A DNA stretch of 64,000 bases, taken from positions 1 to 64,000 of the forward strand of contig NZ_MDZA01000397.1 of assembly GCF_001816125.1 (NCBI RefSeq), given 5' to 3'. The DNA is from Hymenobacter coccineus. GTDB taxonomy: Bacteria > Bacteroidota > Bacteroidia > Cytophagales > Hymenobacteraceae. A program made the position numbers and the translations under genes. The notes under the pieces are model-generated. The model did no database searches and was not told where the DNA came from. It saw nothing but the letters and a program-made list of their open reading frames with translations. This document shows, piece after piece, positions 32,808 to 42,075 of this stretch; the stretch's first letter is position 1, and each line of letters starts with the position of its first letter.

Positions 32808-33304
32808 ATGAATGTGCCTTTTGCTGACTTACCCGCCACCGCGCGGGTGTGGATCTACCAAGCCAACCGGCCCCTGACCGAGGTAGAACTGGCCGCTGTG
32901 GGGCCCCATTTGGCCCAGTTTGCCACGGCCTGGACCAGCCATGGCGCGGCCCTGTGTGCAGCGGCCGAGTTCCGGCACAGTCAGTTTCTGGTCATTGGGC
33001 TCGATGAAGCAGTGGCCGGGGCCAGCGGCTGCTCCATCGACGCTTCGGTGCGCTTCGTGCACGAGCTGGAAAATGCGCTGTCCATCAGCTTGCTAGACAA
33101 GGCATACCTGGCCTTTGGGGCCCCGGCGGCCTAGAGCTGTTGGAGCGCCGCGCCCTGAAGCCCGCCGTGGCCGCCGGCACCTTGGGTCCCGACACGCCCT
33201 ATTTCGACAATACCGTGGCCACCAAAGCCGAAATGGCGGCCCGGTGGCCCGCGCCGGCCGGCCGCACGTGGCTGGCACGCTACTTTGCACCGGCCGCGGC
33301 CTAG
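32808..33304 (+). pseudogene. Conserved Bacteroidota protein (often labelled 'ABC transporter ATPase'), frameshifted
   Basis: Frame 1 (32808-33134) gives 'DLPATARVWIYQANRPLTEVELAAV', 'FRHSQFLVIGLDEAVAGASGCSIDASVRFVHELE' and stops soon after 'AYLAFG'. The rest of the family continues in another frame: 'GPGGLELLERRALKPAVAAG', 'LGPDTPYFDNTVATKAEMAARW', 'TWLARYF', ending at 33304. Adding one G to GGGGCCCC (33117-33124) joins them seamlessly into about 165 residues. There is no Walker A motif, so the common database label is misleading; the real function is unknown. Either an indel error or a recent null allele. Confidence 0.82.
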
Positions 33305-33411
33305 CTGGCCAGGGCCCCGCGGGGGCCCAAACCCTGCGGAAACGTAGTATCATTGCTAACCCAAAACGGTGCCCGAACGGGTCGCCTAGGGTCGCTTCCC
33401 CTTCCTTGCCC

Positions 33412-35325
33412 ATGAGAAATACCTTATTCGTTTGCGCGGCGGCTGGCTCGGCGGCGCTGCTGAGCGGCTGCGCAACGTCCGGCAAAGCCGACAAACGCTT
33501 CGCGCGCGGCGAGTACGAGGCCGCCATTGGCCTCTACAAAGCCGAGGTAGCCAAAGGCAAAGCGGCCCCCATGGCCAACTACCGCATCGCCCAAGCCTAC
33601 CGCCTGTCCAACCGCGTCGAGCAATCCGAGCCGTTTTACAAAGCGGCGCTCGACGGCAAAGTGCGGGCCCCTGACGCGGGTTTCTACTACGCCGAGGCGC
33701 TGCGGGCCAACGGTAAGTTTGACGAGGCCGCGGCCCAGTTTAGCGCTTATGCCACCAGCGGCACCAACCGCACCCTGGCCGCCCGTGCCGAAACCGACGC
33801 CAAGAACGCCTTGACCAGCAAGGAGCTGGTGGGCCAGGCCAGCGGCTACGCCGTGCGCCCGCTCGATTCGCTAAACACGGCCGCCTCGGATTTTGGGGCT
33901 ACCATAAAGCCTGACACCAAAGAATTCGTGTTTGCCTCGGGGCGCACCGGCAAGAAATATCCCGGCAACGGCGAGAATTTCACCGACCTCTACGCCGTCA
34001 CCTTCACCGATGCCACGGCCATGACTGGCGGCACGGTGGCTCCATTGGCGGGGCCCTTTAACTCGCCCGGACGCCTGGAAGCCAGCGCCACCTACACGCC
34101 CGACGGCAAAACAGTGGTGTTTGCCCGCTCGAACGACGGCAGCAAGAAAGGCTACCTGAGCGTCGATTTGTGGATTTCATACTTCAAAACCGGGGCGTGG
34201 ACGGAACCCGTTCTGGCTAACATCAACGACCGGACGGCGGATGACTTTTCGCCGGTGTTTGCGCCCGACGGCGTGACGCTGTACTTCGCCTCGGGCCGCC
34301 GCAGCGGGCTGGGCGGCAACGACTTGTTTAAGGCCACGCTGGGGCCCAACGGGCGCTTTTCGGCAGCTGAAAACCTGGGCGACGCCATCAACACGGCCGG
34401 CAACGACAACTTTCCCGGCGTGGCGCCCGACGGCACCCTGTACTTCTCGTCGGATGGACGGCCGGGCTACGGTAAGCTCGACATTTTTATGGTGCAAGCC
34501 GGCAAGCCCGTCAACCTGGGCCCCGACGTGAACAGCTCCGCCGACGACTTTGCGCCGCTGCCGATGAACGCCGAAACGGGCGTGTTCAGCTCGAACCGCG
34601 CCGGTGGCAAGGGTTCGGATGACCTGTACGCCTACAAAAAGAAGTCGCTGAAAACGGTCAACTTCTTCGTGGACGGCACCATTTTGGAGCGCGACGCCAA
34701 GCGCAACACCACGGCCCCCGTACCCGGCGAAACGGTGACAATTACCGACAGCAAGGGCCGCAAAACCGATGTGGTGGCGGGCCCCGACGGCAAGTTTACC
34801 GCCCCGCTCGACTCCGTAACCAGCTACGCCTTCCTTAGCGACCGGGCCGGCTACTTCACGGCGCGCGCTTCGCTGAGCACCGTGGGCCGCAAGCCGGCGC
34901 AGGCGCAACTCACGCAGCCCCAGACCGATATCCGGCTGCCGGTGACCCTCACGCTGAATAAAATCGTCGTGAACCGGGCCATTGAGGTGAAGGATATTTT
35001 CTACGATTACGACAAGTTCAACATCCGGCCCGATGCCGCTATCCGCCTCGATACGCTGGTGCAGACGCTGGCCGACAACCCAAAAATCAACATCGAGCTG
35101 AGTTCGCACACCGACCAGCGCGGCAAGGACGCCTACAACCTCAAGCTCTCGCAGCGGCGGGCCGAGGCAGCCGTGGATTACATCGTGAGCAAGGGCATTG
35201 ACCGGGCCCGCATCACGGCCCGCGGCTACGGCGAAACCCGCCCGATCATTATCAAGCCTACCTCGGAGGCTGAGTACCAGCGTAACCGCCGCACCGAGTT
35301 CAAGGTGACGCGAATTGACAAGTAA
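33412..35325 (+). CDS. PorE-like OmpA-family lipoprotein (TPR, PD40 propeller, CRD, OmpA)
   Basis: 637 residues from ATG 33412. Lipoprotein signal with lipobox LLSGC. Domains in order: TPR-like helices (about 25-135, 'GEYEAAIGLYKAEVAKG', 'AQAYRLSNRVEQSEPFYKAAL'), a PD40/WD40-like beta-propeller (about 150-415, with repeated 'PDGKTVVFARSND', 'PDGVTLYFASGRR', 'PDGTLYFSSDGRP'), a carboxypeptidase-regulatory-like domain (about 440-500) and a C-terminal OmpA domain ('FDYDKFNIRPDA', 'SSHTDQRGKDAYNLKLSQRRAEAAVDYI') that binds peptidoglycan. This order is that of PorE of the type IX secretion system, though paralogues with other roles exist. Own terminator follows. Confidence 0.85.
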   Translation: MRNTLFVCAAAGSAALLSGCATSGKADKRFARGEYEAAIGLYKAEVAKGKAAPMANYRIAQAYRLSNRVEQSEPFYKAALDGKVRAPDAGFYYAEALRANGKFDEAAAQFSAYATSGTNRTLAARAETDAKNALTSKELVGQASGYAVRPLDSLNTAASDFGATIKPDTKEFVFASGRTGKKYPGNGENFTDLYAVTFTDATAMTGGTVAPLAGPFNSPGRLEASATYTPDGKTVVFARSNDGSKKGYLSVDLWISYFKTGAWTEPVLANINDRTADDFSPVFAPDGVTLYFASGRRSGLGGNDLFKATLGPNGRFSAAENLGDAINTAGNDNFPGVAPDGTLYFSSDGRPGYGKLDIFMVQAGKPVNLGPDVNSSADDFAPLPMNAETGVFSSNRAGGKGSDDLYAYKKKSLKTVNFFVDGTILERDAKRNTTAPVPGETVTITDSKGRKTDVVAGPDGKFTAPLDSVTSYAFLSDRAGYFTARASLSTVGRKPAQAQLTQPQTDIRLPVTLTLNKIVVNRAIEVKDIFYDYDKFNIRPDAAIRLDTLVQTLADNPKINIELSSHTDQRGKDAYNLKLSQRRAEAAVDYIVSKGIDRARITARGYGETRPIIIKPTSEAEYQRNRRTEFKVTRIDK

Positions 35326-35347
35326 ACCGCTCACCGCAAGCCGTTTT

Positions 35348-35384
35348 CGCAAAAGACCCAGCCCGACCGGCTGGGTCTTTTGCG
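35348..35384 (+). terminator. Terminator of the PorE-like gene
   Basis: CGCAAAAGACCCAGC and GCTGGGTCTTTTGCG, a perfect 15 bp stem with a short loop, 22 bp after the stop. Confidence 0.9.
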
Positions 35385-35490
35385 TTGGTGGGGCCCCTGA
35401 GCCACCGGCGAATTTCTCCCCTGGCACGGCGTTTGGATTTGGCTGATGCAGGCCGTTGAAACCCCTCGCTGCCCGCCCATTCGCCCCGCC

Positions 35491-36405
35491 ATGAAGACGC
35501 TTCTTACCCTCGCTGCTACCAGCTGGCTCGCCCTGGGGCTAGCCACGGCCGGCCACGCCCAGCCCGCCGGGCCGCCTACGGCCGTCAACTTCACGTCGGA
35601 GCGCGGGGTACCGTTTGGCCTGGTGCTGGACGGGCAGCTGCTGGCGGCCCCGGTGGTACGCGCGCTGCGCCTCGACTACCTGGCCCCAGGCCAGCACTGG
35701 GCCGAGTTCAGCGTGCCCACGGGCGCGGGCCTGCAACGCACCCGGGTGAGCGTGTGGCTGGAACCGGGCCTGGAAACCAGCTTTGTGCTGGTGCAGCGCC
35801 CCGGCCGGCCCACGCAGCTGCGGCAGGTGAGCCGGGGCCCCCTGCTGCCCCGCACCTACCCCGCCTGGGCCCCGGGCCCCGACGACTACGGCCCCGGACA
35901 GGGCCCCTACGGCGACAACGACAGCGGTGGCGGCGACTACGGCGGCGCTTACCCGCCGGCTGGGCCAGGCGGCTACCCCGCGCCGGGCAACACGAGTGGC
36001 TACCCAGGCCCCGGCAACGCGCCCAATTATCCGGGCTCCGGCAACCAACCTAACTACCCAAACCCAGCCGGCCCGGGCTACGGCACCGCGGCCCCGGGCG
36101 GTAACTACCTGGCCCCGCTGGATCCGCGCGACGCTGCTGAGCTAGCGCAGGCGCTGAGCCGCTGCCCGTTTGATGAACAGCGACTGGCCACGGCGCACCA
36201 GGCCCTGGAGCGCAGCAGCCTGCGGGCCAATGAATTGGCGGCCTTGGTACGAACGTTATCGTTCGACAAGTCGCAAAAAGAGCTGGCCATTTTTGGCTAC
36301 AACCACTTGGTCGATCCGCAAAATTTCTACCGCGTGTGCGAATCCCTCACCTTCCCAACGAGCGTGCGGGAAGTGCAGCAAGCCGTGGGGCTGCTGCGCA
36401 ATTAG
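35491..36405 (+). CDS. Secreted DUF4476 protein with Gly/Pro/Tyr-rich middle
   Basis: 304 residues from ATG 35491. Sec signal (MKTLLTLAATSWLALGLATA followed by GHAQ). An N-terminal beta domain (about 25-115) precedes a low-complexity Gly/Pro/Tyr/Asn stretch (about 125-205, with YPGPGN- and YPGSGNQ-type repeats). The C-terminal 90 residues are a DUF4476 domain: 'CPFDEQRLATAHQALERSSLRANELAALVRTLSFDKSQKELAIFGYNHLVDPQNFYRVCESLTFPTSVREV'. DUF4476 proteins are Bacteroidota cell-envelope proteins of unknown role. The repeat region may be a flexible spacer at the surface. Confidence 0.85.
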   Translation: MKTLLTLAATSWLALGLATAGHAQPAGPPTAVNFTSERGVPFGLVLDGQLLAAPVVRALRLDYLAPGQHWAEFSVPTGAGLQRTRVSVWLEPGLETSFVLVQRPGRPTQLRQVSRGPLLPRTYPAWAPGPDDYGPGQGPYGDNDSGGGDYGGAYPPAGPGGYPAPGNTSGYPGPGNAPNYPGSGNQPNYPNPAGPGYGTAAPGGNYLAPLDPRDAAELAQALSRCPFDEQRLATAHQALERSSLRANELAALVRTLSFDKSQKELAIFGYNHLVDPQNFYRVCESLTFPTSVREVQQAVGLLRN

Positions 36406-36421
36406 CCCTTTGGAACCCTGC

Positions 36422-36470
36422 AAAAAGGTCGCCCGCTTCTCCTTACTGAGATACGGGCCGGCCTTTTTTT
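36422..36470. terminator. Terminator between DUF4476 and DUF4293 genes
   Basis: AAAAAGGTCGCCCG pairs imperfectly with CGGGCCGGCCTTTTTTT across a 17 nt loop. A- and T-runs on both sides suit the convergent arrangement. Confidence 0.75.
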
Positions 36471-36487
36471 ATGATGCGACAGGGCCC

Positions 36488-36964
36488 CTAGCGCAAGCGG
36501 TCCATGCTGCGCACAAGGCGCTCATCCTGGCGGATGTAGCGGCTGGCCAGCAGGTTGAGCACTAGGGCCAGCGTGGGCAGGTAGAAGCCGGCCAGGTAGT
36601 GGCCTTCCATTTTCACGTTCAGCATGGCATCGGCGCGGCTCGAGTACAGGAAGGCGGCTCCCAGCGTGGCTACCACCAGCAGCAGGTTGAGTGAGCACAC
36701 CAGCAGCTGCACCGAGCGGCGGCGGTACTGGAAAATGGCGTAGAGGGCCGTGGCCGCTGCCGTAATTGCCAGCGCGCCGATGGGCCAGGCCGAGGCCACC
36801 ACCTCGCCCGCGGCGGCCGAGGGGCCCCGGTAGAGGTTGAAGGCCGTGAGGGTGAGGCTGCCGTTGGTAAGGGGGTCGGTTTTCGTCCAGAGGGGCAGGG
36901 CGGCGGTGGCCAGCATGGCCAGGGCCAGGAGCAGTAAAAACACGCTTTGGATTCTTTGTATCAT
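36488..36964 (-). CDS. DUF4293 family membrane protein
   Basis: 158 residues from ATG 36964 (MIQRIQSVFLLLLALAMLATA). Four transmembrane helices (about 5-25, 58-78, 85-105, 122-142) and the conserved family opening 'MIQRIQSVFLLL' and close 'LASRYIRQDERLVRSMDRLR' identify the Bacteroidota DUF4293 family. The function is unknown. A TTTG-rich region upstream (ACAAAGATGATAC on the plus strand) is shared with the divergent thiolase gene and probably carries both promoters. Confidence 0.9.
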   Translation of the reverse strand: MIQRIQSVFLLLLALAMLATAALPLWTKTDPLTNGSLTLTAFNLYRGPSAAAGEVVASAWPIGALAITAAATALYAIFQYRRRSVQLLVCSLNLLLVVATLGAAFLYSSRADAMLNVKMEGHYLAGFYLPTLALVLNLLASRYIRQDERLVRSMDRLR

Positions 36965-37057
36965 CTTTGTCGTTGTGGTTATGATGCCGGCCCGTGCGGG
37001 GCCGGGCCGCAAATTTAGCCTGTACCGGGGCTTTGCGCCCCTCTATTCTTCTTGCTG

Positions 37058-38260
<1,203 letters not shown>

Positions 38261-38266
38261 TTTTTC

Positions 38267-38342
38267 AGTTATCAGTTAACAGTGAGCAGTTATCAAAGGA
38301 TAAATAGCCATTTTGATAACTGCTCACTGTTAACTGATAACT
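38267..38342. repeat. Long hairpin between the thiolase gene and truA
   Basis: Perfect 31 bp arms (38267-38297 and 38312-38342; the arm begins AGTTATCAGTTAACAGTGAG) with a 14 nt loop. It is far more AT-rich than its surroundings and ends 7 bp before the truA ATG. Confidence 0.92.
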
Positions 38343-38348
38343 AACTTG

Positions 38349-39110
38349 ATGCGTTATTTCCTTCACCTCGCCTACGACGGCACGGCGTACTCTGGCTGGC
38401 AGGTGCAACCCAACGCGCCCACCGTGCAAGCGGCCCTCAACGGGGCCCTGGCCAAGGTGTTGCGCCAGCCCATTGCCACCCTCGGCAGCGGGCGCACCGA
38501 CGCCGGCGTACACGCCCGCCACCAGGTAGCGCACTTCGAGGCCGAGCTGCCGGCCGGCATGGACGAGGCCTTGCTGCTCTACCGCCTGCGCCGCACCTTG
38601 CCCGCCGATGTGGCGCCGCTGCGCCTGCACCCGGTGCCGCCGTCGGCCAATGCGCGCTTCGACGCCTTTGCCCGCACCTACGAGTATTTCTTATTGAGCG
38701 CGCCCGACCCTTTTCGGCGCAACCAGGCCCTGTACCTGGACCGGGCCCCCGACGTGGCCTTGATGAACGCCGCCGCCGCCCACCTGGTGGGGCAGTTCGA
38801 TTTCACCACGTTTTCGAAGGCCAAGGGGGCCGAAACGCACTACGTGTGCCGCTGCACCGAGGCGGCCTGGCACCCCGTGCCGGGCGGCTGGGTGTTCCGC
38901 ATCCGGGCCAACCGCTTCGTGCGCGGCATGGTGCGGCTGGTGGTGGGCACGCTGCTCGACGTGGGCCGCGGCAAGCACACGCCAGTGCAGTTCCAGCAGT
39001 TACTGTGGGCCCAGCAGCGGGTGGCGGCCGGCACAGCAGCCCCGGCCCAGGGCTTGTTCCTGAGCCGCGTGGAGTACGAGCCGGGGCTGATACCGGAGGG
39101 GATGGAATAG
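38349..39110 (+). CDS. truA: tRNA pseudouridine(38-40) synthase TruA
   Basis: 253 residues. The catalytic motif GSGRTDAGVHARHQVAHF contains the nucleophilic Asp51. Other TruA segments are 'RYFLHLAYDGTAYSGWQVQPN' at the N-terminus, 'TYEYFLLSAPDPFRRNQALYLDR', 'FDFTTFSK' and 'ANRFVRGMVRLVVGTLLDVGRG'. TruA converts U38-U40 in the anticodon arm of many tRNAs to pseudouridine. An overlapping TTG at 38346 is rejected in favour of ATG 38349. The start lies just after the hairpin repeat, so either that repeat contains the promoter or transcription reads through from the thiolase gene. Confidence 0.96.
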   Translation: MRYFLHLAYDGTAYSGWQVQPNAPTVQAALNGALAKVLRQPIATLGSGRTDAGVHARHQVAHFEAELPAGMDEALLLYRLRRTLPADVAPLRLHPVPPSANARFDAFARTYEYFLLSAPDPFRRNQALYLDRAPDVALMNAAAAHLVGQFDFTTFSKAKGAETHYVCRCTEAAWHPVPGGWVFRIRANRFVRGMVRLVVGTLLDVGRGKHTPVQFQQLLWAQQRVAAGTAAPAQGLFLSRVEYEPGLIPEGME

Positions 39111-39226
39111 GGTCCGGGGGCGGGCAGCCGGCGAAAAGCCAGCAGTCCGCCCCGCCTGGGGCCCCAGCGGCGCCTTCCAGAACGATTCAACCAAACGTTG
39201 ATTCGCCCCAACTTTTTGGGCTGGCG

Positions 39227-39234
39227 TAACTTTG
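39227..39234 (+). promoter_or_regulatory. -7 element of the ABC exporter gene
   Basis: TAACTTTG, an exact TAnnTTTG match, ends 6 nt before the ATG at 39241, so the transcript should start at or next to the start codon. No TTG lies at the expected -33 distance. Confidence 0.55.
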
Positions 39235-39240
39235 TACCCT

Positions 39241-41028
39241 ATGCAACCCCAACCCGCTACTTCCGCGACCAAAACCGGCCAGGTGTTCGACTGGCAGGTG
39301 CTGCGCCGCCTGCTCAGCTACGTGACGCCCTACCGCGGCGTATTCATCGGCCTGATTGTGCTCACTGTGGCCACGGCCGCGCTGGGTACGCTGCGGCCCT
39401 TCCTCATCCAGAAGATGGTGGACGTGAGCATCGAGCAGGGCGACCGTACCGGCCTGAACCACATGTTTTTGTGGCTGCTGGGCCTACTGGTGGCCCACGC
39501 CGGCGTGAGCTACTTGCAGACCTACTACGGCGGCTGGCTGGGCCAGTATATCGTGCGCGACATCCGCACCGACCTCTACCGCCACCTGCTGGGCCTGAAG
39601 CTGAGCTTTTTTGACCGCACGCCCATCGGCGTGCTCGTGACGCGCAACATCTCGGACGTGGAAACGCTGTCCGACGTGTTTAGCGAAGGATTGGCGGCGA
39701 TGGTGGGCGACATCCTGCAAATCCTGTTCATCATGGCGTTCATGTTCTACATCGACTGGCGCCTGACTCTCATCAGTTTATCGGTGATTCCGCCGCTGCT
39801 TTTCTCCACCTACGTGTTCAAGGAAAAGGTGAAAGTGTCGTTTCAGGACGTGCGCAATGCGGTGGCCAAGCTCAACTCGTTCGTGCAAGAGCACCTGACG
39901 GGCATGAGCGTAGTGCAGATTTTTGGCAACGAGCAGCGCGAATTCAAGAAGTTTGAGAAGATAAACCGCGAGCACACCGACGCCAACATCCGCTCGGTGC
40001 TGTACTATTCGGTGTATTACCCGGTGGCCGAAGTGCTGGGGGCCATCGGCGTGGGCTTGCTTGTCTGGTACGCGGCCCAAGGCCAGATCGAGGGCACGAT
40101 TTCCAAGGGGGCCCTCATTGCGTTTATCATGTACAACGCGCTGTTCTTTCGGCCCATCCGCCAAATTGCCGACCGCTTCAATACCCTGCAGTTGGGCCTG
40201 GTGAGCACCGAGCGCCTGCTGAAACTGCTCGACAGCGACGACCTGGTGGCCACCACCGGCGACTACGTGCCCGCCGCGCCGCTGGAAGGTGACGTGCGCT
40301 TCGACCACGTGAAATTTGCCTATAACCCGCCCGAGTGGGTGCTGAAAAACATCAGCTTCCACGCCAAGCCGGGCCAAACCATTGCCTTCGTGGGGGCCAC
40401 CGGGGCGGGCAAAACCAGCATCATCAACCTGCTGAGCCGGTTCTACGACATCCAGGAAGGCAGCATTTTGGTGGACGGGCGCGACCTGCGCGACTACGAC
40501 CTGAGCGTGCTGCGCCGCCAGATTGGCGTGGTGCTGCAAGACGTGTTCCTGTTTGCGGGCAGCATCCGCGACAACATCACGCTGGGCAACCAGGAAATCG
40601 GCGACGCGCAGATTTGGGAGGCGGCCGACCTCGTGGGGGCCCGGCGCTTCATGGAGCGCCTGCCCGGGGCCCTGGACTACCCGGTGATGGAGCGCGGCGC
40701 CACGCTTTCGGTGGGCCAGCGGCAGCTCATCAGCTTCGTGCGGGCCCTGGTATACCAGCCGCGCGTAATTGTGCTCGACGAAGCCACCTCGTCAGTTGAT
40801 TCCGAAACGGAGGAGATGATCCAGAACGCCATCGAGAAGCTGATGCAGGGGCGCACCTCGCTCGTCATCGCCCACCGCCTGAGCACCATCCAGAAAGCCG
40901 ACCAGATCATCGTGCTCGACAAAGGCGAAATCAAGGAAGTGGGCACCCATGAGGAACTGCTGCGCCTCGAAAACGGCTACTACGCCCAGCTTTACCGCAT
41001 GCAGTACGCGCTGGGCGAAGCCAGCTAA
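39241..41028 (+). CDS. ABC transporter, fused permease and ATPase (MsbA/exporter type)
   Basis: 595 residues. The six-helix exporter transmembrane domain covers about residues 25-310; the C-terminal ATPase has Walker A 'GATGAGKTS' (about 386-394), Q-loop 'VVLQDVFLFAGSIRDNI', signature 'LSVGQRQ', Walker B 'VIVLDEATSSVD' and H-loop 'IAHRLSTIQ'. The architecture is that of half-transporters that homodimerise and export lipids, peptides or drugs; the close relatives in Bacteroidota are annotated as multidrug or lipid A exporters. The substrate is unknown. The start is fixed by a -7 box only 6 nt upstream. It is followed by a large nested inverted repeat. Confidence 0.94.
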   Translation: MQPQPATSATKTGQVFDWQVLRRLLSYVTPYRGVFIGLIVLTVATAALGTLRPFLIQKMVDVSIEQGDRTGLNHMFLWLLGLLVAHAGVSYLQTYYGGWLGQYIVRDIRTDLYRHLLGLKLSFFDRTPIGVLVTRNISDVETLSDVFSEGLAAMVGDILQILFIMAFMFYIDWRLTLISLSVIPPLLFSTYVFKEKVKVSFQDVRNAVAKLNSFVQEHLTGMSVVQIFGNEQREFKKFEKINREHTDANIRSVLYYSVYYPVAEVLGAIGVGLLVWYAAQGQIEGTISKGALIAFIMYNALFFRPIRQIADRFNTLQLGLVSTERLLKLLDSDDLVATTGDYVPAAPLEGDVRFDHVKFAYNPPEWVLKNISFHAKPGQTIAFVGATGAGKTSIINLLSRFYDIQEGSILVDGRDLRDYDLSVLRRQIGVVLQDVFLFAGSIRDNITLGNQEIGDAQIWEAADLVGARRFMERLPGALDYPVMERGATLSVGQRQLISFVRALVYQPRVIVLDEATSSVDSETEEMIQNAIEKLMQGRTSLVIAHRLSTIQKADQIIVLDKGEIKEVGTHEELLRLENGYYAQLYRMQYALGEAS

Positions 41029-41071
41029 GTATTGAGCTATTGGTTAGGGCCCCCAGGCACCCGGTAGCTCT

Positions 41072-41193
41072 AGCGGGGCGGCTCGTCGGCAAGAAGCAAA
41101 ACCAAGCCCCATTGGGCGACCGAATACTTGGGTCGCCCCAATGGGGCTTGGTCGTTCACTTAAAGCTATTTACTACCGACGGGCCGCCCCGCT
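41072..41193. repeat. Nested double inverted repeat after the ABC exporter
   Basis: Outer arms AGCGGGGCGGCTCGTCGG (41072-41089) and complement (41176-41193) with one mismatch enclose inner arms of about 21 bp (41101-41121 and 41131-41152, ACCAAGCCCCATTGGGCGACC, one bulge). The whole unit is about 122 bp and could fold into one long bulged hairpin. Confidence 0.85.
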
Positions 41194-41244
41194 GGGGCTT
41201 ACCAGGTGCATGCGGCTTGTCAATAATTAATCCGGTCCGGGTAC

Positions 41245-41955
41245 TTAAACCGATTTGGTAGATACCGCTGGGGGCCCCGGCGCGGCCGGCGCGCTCCCGG
41301 GCACAATGGGGTTACCCTTGTTGTCCTTCAGCATGGGCAGGAAGCTGCGCAGCACCAGCACCAGGGCCATAAACAGCAGAAACGGCAGCAGCCAACTGCG
41401 GCTGCGGTAGGGCTCAGGGCCCACATAACGCGGCCAGAACCAGAGGAAAAACGCGGCTAGTGCCACCACGTTCACCACCACCGGCACCAGCAGCAGCGCC
41501 GTGGGATTGGCCGCGGCGGCGGCCCATTTCAAGGCGTAGCCCCCCGCCAGCAAACAGCCGATGATAAAAGCCGCCAGCCCCGCCAGGGCCTGCGTACGGC
41601 GCAGCCGAAACAGGTTGATGCCTAGCAACACCCCACCGGCCACCATCGAAAACATGAGCGAAAACAGCACGATGGTACCGGGCGAAAACAGCTCGGGACC
41701 ATCGGCCGTCTCGGGGTCGAAGGGCGCTTCGCGGCGGCGCACCACCTCAGCCGCGTCGTACTCGACGCGCTGCTGGGCTACGGCAGTTTCGAGGCCGGGG
41801 CGCAGGGCGTCTTCCTCGGGGGCGGGCTGGCCGCGGCGGCGCAGCTCGGCCAGGGCCGCCAGCACGGCATCGTCGCGGTACTGGGCGTAGCCGCTCACGT
41901 ACTGGTGCAGCTCGGTCAAGCTTTTGGCTTCCATTTTAGCCGCGTAATCTTCCAT
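41245..41955 (-). CDS. Hypothetical four-helix membrane protein
   Basis: About 236 residues from ATG 41955 (MEDYAAKMEAKSLTELHQYV); an ATG at 41985 adds ten residues. The N-terminal cytosolic helical segment (SLTELHQYVSGYAQYRDDAVLAALAELRRRGQ) resembles short helical motifs often found ahead of membrane domains in Hymenobacter proteins. Four transmembrane helices follow (about 93-115, 124-145, 155-177, 190-208), then a short Pro/Ala tail. I recognise no domain and cannot assign a function. It is transcribed towards the nested repeat. Confidence 0.65.
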   Translation of the reverse strand: MEDYAAKMEAKSLTELHQYVSGYAQYRDDAVLAALAELRRRGQPAPEEDALRPGLETAVAQQRVEYDAAEVVRRREAPFDPETADGPELFSPGTIVLFSLMFSMVAGGVLLGINLFRLRRTQALAGLAAFIIGCLLAGGYALKWAAAAANPTALLLVPVVVNVVALAAFFLWFWPRYVGPEPYRSRSWLLPFLLFMALVLVLRSFLPMLKDNKGNPIVPGSAPAAPGPPAVSTKSV

Positions 41956-42075
41956 TCGGGTACTTGGTTGTAATTGCTTAGGCAACGGTTTTTTTATACT
42001 TGCGGAGCCCCTAATTAGTTCGCTGGCGTTGCGCTAAGCCGCAAAAACCGGACCCTAAGCACTAATTACCAATAG

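Noticed and set aside
33105..33135. Programmed ribosomal frameshift as the only explanation
   Set aside because: Several unrelated genes show the same kind of break at similar tracts, in both directions, so a shared technical or mutational cause is more economical.
36000..36110. Tandem DNA repeat in the DUF4476 gene
   Set aside because: The repetition is at protein level (Gly/Pro/Tyr/Asn) with varied codons, so it is low-complexity protein rather than a DNA repeat array.
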